The notes beneath the pieces are model-generated. The model was given only the letters and a program-made list of their open reading frames with translations, was not told the origin of the DNA and ran no database searches. Positions 59,897 through 64,000 of a stretch of 64,000 nt of DNA are shown piece by piece; position 1 is the first letter of the stretch, and each line of letters begins with the position of its first letter. The position numbers and the translations under genes were made by a program. Origin of the DNA: Clostridium fungisolvens (lineage in GTDB: Bacteria > Bacillota > Clostridia > Clostridiales > Clostridiaceae); the NCBI RefSeq assembly GCF_014193895.1, contig NZ_BLZR01000001.1:2976001-3040000 (forward strand), in the 5' to 3' direction.

Positions 59897-61287
59897 TGAA
59901 AATATCCTTAAGGAAAAAATTATCTATCGCTATCCTAATAGCAATTTTAGGCTCAATTGCTTTAACAAGTTTTATATCAAATTATACAGTAAATAAAAAG
60001 TTTAAAGAATATCTAATTGATGAACATAAATCTAAAGAGAATGATGTAATAAAACTAATTGAAGACTTATATGCTAAACAAAACAGTTTCACAAATACAG
60101 ATAAAGATGAAATTCAAAGATATGCAGAGCTGCAAAAACTATATATTGAAGTAAGAGATCTCAATAATACTACCTTATACTCTTCAGGTAATGATTATTT
60201 ACAACAAAAAAATGGTATGGGAAATATGATGATGGGTTCTATGATGAGGAACTTTTCCGGAATGAACTTAGGTCAATATACAGAAGATAAATATCCTTTA
60301 TCTATTAATAGCAAAAATGTTGGTACTATTATTATTGGATATTTTGGAACATCGTATCTATCTTCAGGTTCTGTTACCTTTATGAGCACCTTAAATCATT
60401 CTTTTTTATTATCCGCTGTTATAGCTTTAATTTTTGGATTATTAATCAGTATAATAATTTCAAAAGGCATTTCAAAGCCCATTATCAACATAACTAAAAC
60501 AGCAAATACCATGAGAACTGGTAATCTTGAGGTCAGATCCTTAGTTAACACTACCACTAAGGAAATAGATGAGCTTTCTAATTCTATAAATTACCTAGCT
60601 GAAACTTTAAATGATCAAGAAATGCTTAGAAAAAGAATGACCTCAGATATTGCACATGAACTAAGAACTCCTTTAACAACTCTCAAAACTCATATCGAGG
60701 CATTTATAGACGGTATATGGGAACCAACTACAGAAAGATTCGAATCTTTTTATGAAGAAATAGAAAGGCTAACTAAGCTTGTAGATAATCTTCGTAACTT
60801 AGCTAAACTAGAGCAAACAGACCTTAATTTAAATAAAAGTACAGTAAATATATCTAATGAATTAGAAAAAATAATAGACTCTTTTAAGCCTCTTTATATA
60901 AAAGAAAATTATGAACTAAAAGGGATAATTACACAAGATATAATTACCATGCTTGATAAAGATAAATTCAAGCAAATAATAACTAACCTACTTTCAAATT
61001 CCTATAGATATTTAAAAGAAAACGGCAGAGTTGCTGTAACTTTAAATAAAGAAAACCAAAATATAATTATCAAGGTTATTGATACTGGAATCGGTATTCC
61101 TGAAAAAGATTTACCCTATATTTTTGAACGATTTTATAGAAGTGATATATCTCGTAATGCAAACACCGGTGGCTCAGGTATAGGACTTACTATAACCAAA
61201 GCTCTTGTAGAAGCTCATGGGGGAAAAATATCTGTCCAAAGTAAAGAAAATGAAGGAACTACATTTACTATCTATCTTCCAGCTTAA
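59896..61287 (+). CDS. Sensor histidine kinase with Met-rich extracytoplasmic loop
   Basis: 463 residues. Membrane helices at about 9-28 and 168-190 bracket a sensor domain; within it residues 107-123 (GMGNMMMGSMMRNFSGM) hold seven methionines. HAMP follows (about 188-242), then HisKA with His254 in SDIAHELRTPLTT, and HATPase with NLLSNSYRYLKENG, DTGIGIPEKDLPYIFERFYR and GGSGIGLTI. Met clusters outside the membrane bind Cu(I) or Ag(I) in several systems, so metal sensing is a fair guess. Translationally coupled to the regulator. Confidence 0.9.
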   Translation: MKISLRKKLSIAILIAILGSIALTSFISNYTVNKKFKEYLIDEHKSKENDVIKLIEDLYAKQNSFTNTDKDEIQRYAELQKLYIEVRDLNNTTLYSSGNDYLQQKNGMGNMMMGSMMRNFSGMNLGQYTEDKYPLSINSKNVGTIIIGYFGTSYLSSGSVTFMSTLNHSFLLSAVIALIFGLLISIIISKGISKPIINITKTANTMRTGNLEVRSLVNTTTKEIDELSNSINYLAETLNDQEMLRKRMTSDIAHELRTPLTTLKTHIEAFIDGIWEPTTERFESFYEEIERLTKLVDNLRNLAKLEQTDLNLNKSTVNISNELEKIIDSFKPLYIKENYELKGIITQDIITMLDKDKFKQIITNLLSNSYRYLKENGRVAVTLNKENQNIIIKVIDTGIGIPEKDLPYIFERFYRSDISRNANTGGSGIGLTITKALVEAHGGKISVQSKENEGTTFTIYLPA

Positions 61288-61570
61288 GTTTTTTTATAAC
61301 TACTATCTTATCAGTCAACTTCTGTTTGATAGATGCTACAGTGCTTATTCCATGACCCTTAATAATTGTATGAAGATATTTACTCTAGAATATCACAAGT
61401 AAGTATGACTTACAGTAAATTAGACATCAGTAGTCACAAGTAACCACTTCAGTACAGGTTAAAAGATAAATGAATGATTCTAATTAAGACGCTATTATAA
61501 TATAAGAATAAAAAGCTCCTAATTGAGGAAAATAACATTATATTGCTTCAATATAGGAGATAACAAACTT

Positions 61571-62089
61571 ATGTATACATTAATTAGAGTAATAATGAGC
61601 ATAATATGGATTTCTCTTGCTTATAAATTTGCAGATTGGAAAAATTGGAAAATATACTATCCGACCTTACTTTTCTATGGCATGGGAGATTTAATTTATA
61701 ATGTGGCCTTTAAAGATAACCTCTTATGGAAATTTGAAGTAGATTATTTAGTACCATCTATAAATGGATTATTTATTTACTTTGCAATATTTGTACCCAT
61801 TATTTTGTTGTACTTATCTAAATTCCCAAAACAGTTTATTTATCAAGTTGGATATATACTGCTTTGGATAGGAATTTTTACATCAATAGAATTATTTACG
61901 ACATCAATAGGTATGCAGAAGAATTATAATAATTGGAATATATGGTGGTCTGTACTTCACAATGTAATTATGTTCCCGATTATAATATTACATCACAAGA
62001 AACACTATGTCCTATCTTGGAGTACGGCTTTAATCTTTCTTGTGTTTATAATGAATATTTTTAAAGTGCCCATTTTCTTGAGCAAATGA
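61571..62089 (+). CDS. CBO0543-like membrane protein
   Basis: 172 residues from ATG 61571, ten bases after AGGAGA; an upstream TTG in frame has no site. Five to six membrane helices. The motif KFADWKNWKIYYPTLLFYGM followed by GDLIYNV is that of the CBO0543 family of Firmicutes, often sporulation- or envelope-related by context. Function unknown; ends in a good terminator. Confidence 0.75.
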   Translation: MYTLIRVIMSIIWISLAYKFADWKNWKIYYPTLLFYGMGDLIYNVAFKDNLLWKFEVDYLVPSINGLFIYFAIFVPIILLYLSKFPKQFIYQVGYILLWIGIFTSIELFTTSIGMQKNYNNWNIWWSVLHNVIMFPIIILHHKKHYVLSWSTALIFLVFIMNIFKVPIFLSK

Positions 62090-62136
62090 TGTATAATCAT
62101 TATTCTATATTTAATTGGGGATTTTCTTAAATTACG

Positions 62137-62174
62137 AGAAAAGTCCGGCAAATAAACTTGCTGGACTTTTTAAT
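62137..62174 (+). terminator. Rho-independent terminator
   Basis: AAAAGTCCGGCA and TGCTGGACTTTT around eight bases, followed by TAATAT. It can serve both the gene ending at 62089 (+) and the one ending at 62271 (-). Confidence 0.75.
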
Positions 62175-62270
62175 ATAACATAATATACATGTGCATTATG
62201 TTATAAGAATTATTTTTTATAAGTCTTTATAAAATTTCTCTTGATAAAATTTATGATCCGTCTTTATACT

Positions 62271-62660
62271 TTACCTATTGTTTTTCATCATAGAATTGTG
62301 CATATTAACCATATTATTTCTATCTACAGAACGCATCATCTGCCCCATATTCTTAAAGCCATTTTGCTCCATTAAATCAGTCATCTTCTTATATTGCTCA
62401 TCAGTAAGATTATTCATCAATGTACTCATTGCATTATAATCCTTACTTTCCATAGCCTTTGCAGCATCCTCAAACCCATTACTTCTCATTAAATCTATCA
62501 TTTTGTTATAATTTTCACTTCTATTTGTAGTATTCTGATACATCATAGAACCCCTAGTCCCAGATTTAGTTGTATTATCATTTCCCTTTGCATAAACAAC
62601 AGTCATTGCTCCAATAGTTAATATAGCAGTAATCATAATAACCAATACTTTTTTCTTCAT
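62271..62660 (-). CDS. Secreted Met-rich protein with an internal duplication
   Basis: 129 residues. A signal peptide (KKKVLVIMITAILTIGAMTVVYA, cleaved near residue 24; shown over 20 only by position, so key part is VIMITAILTIGAMTVVYA) leads to a mature part in which about one residue in six is Met. Residues about 49-82 and 86-119 are two related helical units: YNKMIDLMRSNGFEDAAKAM versus YKKMTDLMEQNGFKNMGQMM. Met-rich exported proteins commonly bind copper or silver. It lies 1 kb from the Met-rich sensor kinase. Strong GGAGGAG site. Confidence 0.75.
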   Translation of the reverse strand: MKKKVLVIMITAILTIGAMTVVYAKGNDNTTKSGTRGSMMYQNTTNRSENYNKMIDLMRSNGFEDAAKAMESKDYNAMSTLMNNLTDEQYKKMTDLMEQNGFKNMGQMMRSVDRNNMVNMHNSMMKNNR

Positions 62661-62907
62661 TTTAATCTCCTCCTCATTTACTTACTTTTTACTATGAGTA
62701 CATAGTAAACCATAATTGTGGGGGAATTATGAGTTTGGCCTAAAGCTTAATGCCTCATCTTTTGATTTTTAGTCATTTCACTAAACACTCCACAAAAAAT
62801 TTTATTATTATTTTCCCAAACTTTTTCACTACAGCATATATACTAATTGAAAGCTGAAGACACAAGGCTTTAAGCTTCAAAACTACATTTTAAAGGAGGA
62901 AAATATT

Positions 62908-63132
62908 ATGGCAGTAAGTAAACTTTTAGACTCAACTTCATTTTCAATCGAGGTTGAAAGCGGAACCGACAAAACAGGTGCAAAGATCTACAAAAAGAAG
63001 AATTTCTCTGGAATAAAAAAGAGTGCAACACCTGAAAATGTATTTGCAGTTGCCGATGCTATCAAAGCTGTTTTAAGTGCTGGTACTAGAGACTATTACT
63101 TAAACGAAGCATCAAAAATAGTAAATGCATAG
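62908..63132 (+). CDS. DUF1659 family protein
   Basis: 74 residues; TAAAGGAGG before the ATG. The pattern LEVESGTDKTGAKIYKKKNF-like (here IEVESGTDKTGAKIYKKKNF) and ATPENVFAVADAIKAVLS is that of DUF1659, small Firmicute proteins usually encoded right before a DUF2922 protein, as here. Function unknown. Confidence 0.88.
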   Translation: MAVSKLLDSTSFSIEVESGTDKTGAKIYKKKNFSGIKKSATPENVFAVADAIKAVLSAGTRDYYLNEASKIVNA

Positions 63133-63175
63133 TAAATAAACAACAAAATCTAGTTAATTGAAAGGAGAAAAAAAC

Positions 63176-63391
63176 ATGGAATACACATTATCTTTAACCT
63201 TCATTAATACCGCTGGGGACAAGGCCTCACTAAGTATAGCAGGTGTTAAGCCTGATATAACAAAAGCCGAGGTAAATGCACTTATGGACACCATCATAGC
63301 TAAAGATGTATTTGAAAACAAAGGTGTTTCTTTAGCTTCAAAGTACGGTGCACAGCTTTCTCAAAGACAGACTACTAAGTTTGATCTTTAA
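63176..63391 (+). CDS. DUF2922 family protein
   Basis: 71 residues from the ATG directly after GAAAGGAG; an upstream in-frame TTG overlaps that site. LSLTFINTAGDKASLSIAGV, VNALMDTIIAKDVF and a final LSQRQTTKFDL fit DUF2922. It lies 43 bp after the DUF1659 gene in a two-gene operon and the two are probably expressed together. Function unknown. Confidence 0.88.
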   Translation: MEYTLSLTFINTAGDKASLSIAGVKPDITKAEVNALMDTIIAKDVFENKGVSLASKYGAQLSQRQTTKFDL

Positions 63392-63454
63392 TCAGAAGTT
63401 TCATAACATGGATATTTAACTAAAAAGCCTAAAACTTAATTACAGCAAATATAC

Positions 63455-63510
63455 TATACCCCATAGAGTAGATACTTTTAGAAGGTCTATTCTATGGGAT
63501 ATTTTTTTAT
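63455..63510 (+). terminator. Terminator of the DUF1659-DUF2922 operon
   Basis: CCCCATAGAGTAGA pairs with TCTATTCTATGGG, followed by ATATTTTTTTATTC. Confidence 0.8.
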
Positions 63511-63631
63511 TCTTTTGAAGTTATAATTCAATAAAACAAATAAATTGTAAGTTACTCTTAATTTCTGTCCAAAACATTTACATAAGACCAATTGTAGTTT
63601 GAATATTTTCAGAATCTTAAAAAACTATCCA
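63511..63631. other. Short gene-free stretch before the GntR promoter
   Basis: AT-rich DNA without visible structure between the terminator and the GntR promoter. Confidence 0.3.
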
Positions 63632-63660
63632 TTGACTAGGTAAAAACCAAGTGTTATTAT
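63632..63660 (+). promoter_or_regulatory. Sigma-A promoter of the GntR gene
   Basis: TTGACT at 63632-63637 and TATTAT at 63655-63660 with a 17-base spacer, 63 bp upstream of the start codon. Confidence 0.6.
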
Positions 63661-63663
63661 TTT

Positions 63664-63682
63664 ACATATACAGTATATACAC
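63664..63682 (+). promoter_or_regulatory. Candidate GntR operator
   Basis: ACATATACAGTATATACAC: nested dyads TATAC-A-GTATA and GTATATAC, beginning 3 bases after the -10 box and so covering the transcription start. GntR-family operators often contain GT-n-AC; autorepression is likely. Confidence 0.45.
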
Positions 63683-63723
63683 AATAGACTGTAATAACTC
63701 AAATGATACAGAGGTGAACATTA

Positions 63724-64000
63724 TTGACTATAATAATCAAAAACTCCTCCGGAATTCCGATTTATGAGCAAATCAAAGAACAGGTCAAAGAGTCTATTCT
63801 GAACGATGAGATAAATGAAGGCGATATATTGCCTTCAATTCGTCAACTGGCTGCGGATTTGAAGGTCAGCGTCATTACTACTACAAGAGCATACACAGAA
63901 CTTGAGCAAGAAGGCTATATAATTAATGTACAAGGCAAGGGGTGTTATGTTGCTCCAAAAGACAGTGAGCTGATACGAGAACAACTTCTCCGCAGAATTG
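63724..64000 (+). CDS. GntR family regulator, YtrA-like (cut by window edge)
   Basis: The first 92 residues are in view, from a TTG with GAGGTG upstream. They form a complete GntR winged helix-turn-helix: NSSGIPIYEQIKEQVKESIL, GDILPSIRQLAADLKVSVIT and TTRAYTELEQEGYIINVQGK. The end ELIREQLLRRI suggests the short C-terminal dimerisation helix of YtrA-type repressors, which commonly control an ABC transporter just downstream. GC content is higher than in neighbouring genes. Confidence 0.88.
   Translation, partial: MTIIIKNSSGIPIYEQIKEQVKESILNDEINEGDILPSIRQLAADLKVSVITTTRAYTELEQEGYIINVQGKGCYVAPKDSELIREQLLRRI

Overview
The window looks like chromosomal DNA of a low-GC Firmicute, most likely Clostridium sensu stricto. 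The reasons are the very AT-rich intergenic DNA, strong AGGAGG-type ribosome binding sites, many TTG and GTG starts, and families typical of clostridia (DUF1700/PadR pair, CBO0543-like, C_GCAxxG_C_C, DUF3189, DUF1659/DUF2922, YdbC). No rRNA, tRNA, CRISPR array, transposase, integrase or phage gene was found, so I see no large mobile island. Small palindromic repeats are, however, scattered through the intergenic DNA.

Layout. 1-6 kb: MazG-like pyrophosphohydrolase, PadR/DUF1700 pair, membrane proteins and a DUF6323/DUF6179 pair. 6-10 kb: NTF2-like protein, ferritin-like protein, ECF sigma factor with its DUF4179 anti-sigma-like partner. 10-14.3 kb: Cof-type phosphatase, a DeoR regulator and a DeoR paralog without a DNA-binding domain, then a histidine phosphatase gene sitting between two arrays of repeats that share one core in opposite orientation. 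14.2-18.6 kb: a UvrD-like helicase and a RecB-like nuclease that look like two halves of one helicase-nuclease. 18.6-22 kb: MATE exporter and GH20 hexosaminidase. 22-32 kb: a carbohydrate locus (beta-phosphoglucomutase, GH3, GH78 alpha-L-rhamnosidase, GPH symporter) with a divergent AraC regulator. Pairs of a 14-bp site at identical 130-bp spacing lie upstream of the rhamnosidase and symporter genes.

32-48 kb: housekeeping and accessory genes (NUDIX, CPBP protease, RNase J, acetyltransferases, flavoprotein with divergent PucR regulator), a manganese-efflux operon (TMEM165/GDT1 protein plus CDF transporter) behind a yybP-ykoY riboswitch, and a GNAT gene behind a short leader peptide with mutually exclusive hairpins. 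48-54 kb: a large glycosyltransferase of family 39 with a Gly-rich loop, a phosphoesterase and hypotheticals. 53-58.3 kb: a selenium/sulfur cluster (mnmH, selD, yedF, DUF3189, C_GCAxxG_C_C, rhodanese). 58.5-63 kb: a SHOCT protein, an OmpR-type two-component system whose sensor has a Met-rich loop, and a secreted Met-rich protein, suggesting metal (possibly copper) sensing. The window ends in a GntR-family regulator cut by the edge.

The most interesting signals are the split nuclease active site, the inverted repeat arrays at 12.4-14.2 kb, the 130-bp-spaced regulatory sites, the leader-peptide switch before the 40,986 GNAT gene, and several families of short palindromic repeats, one with compensatory base changes.
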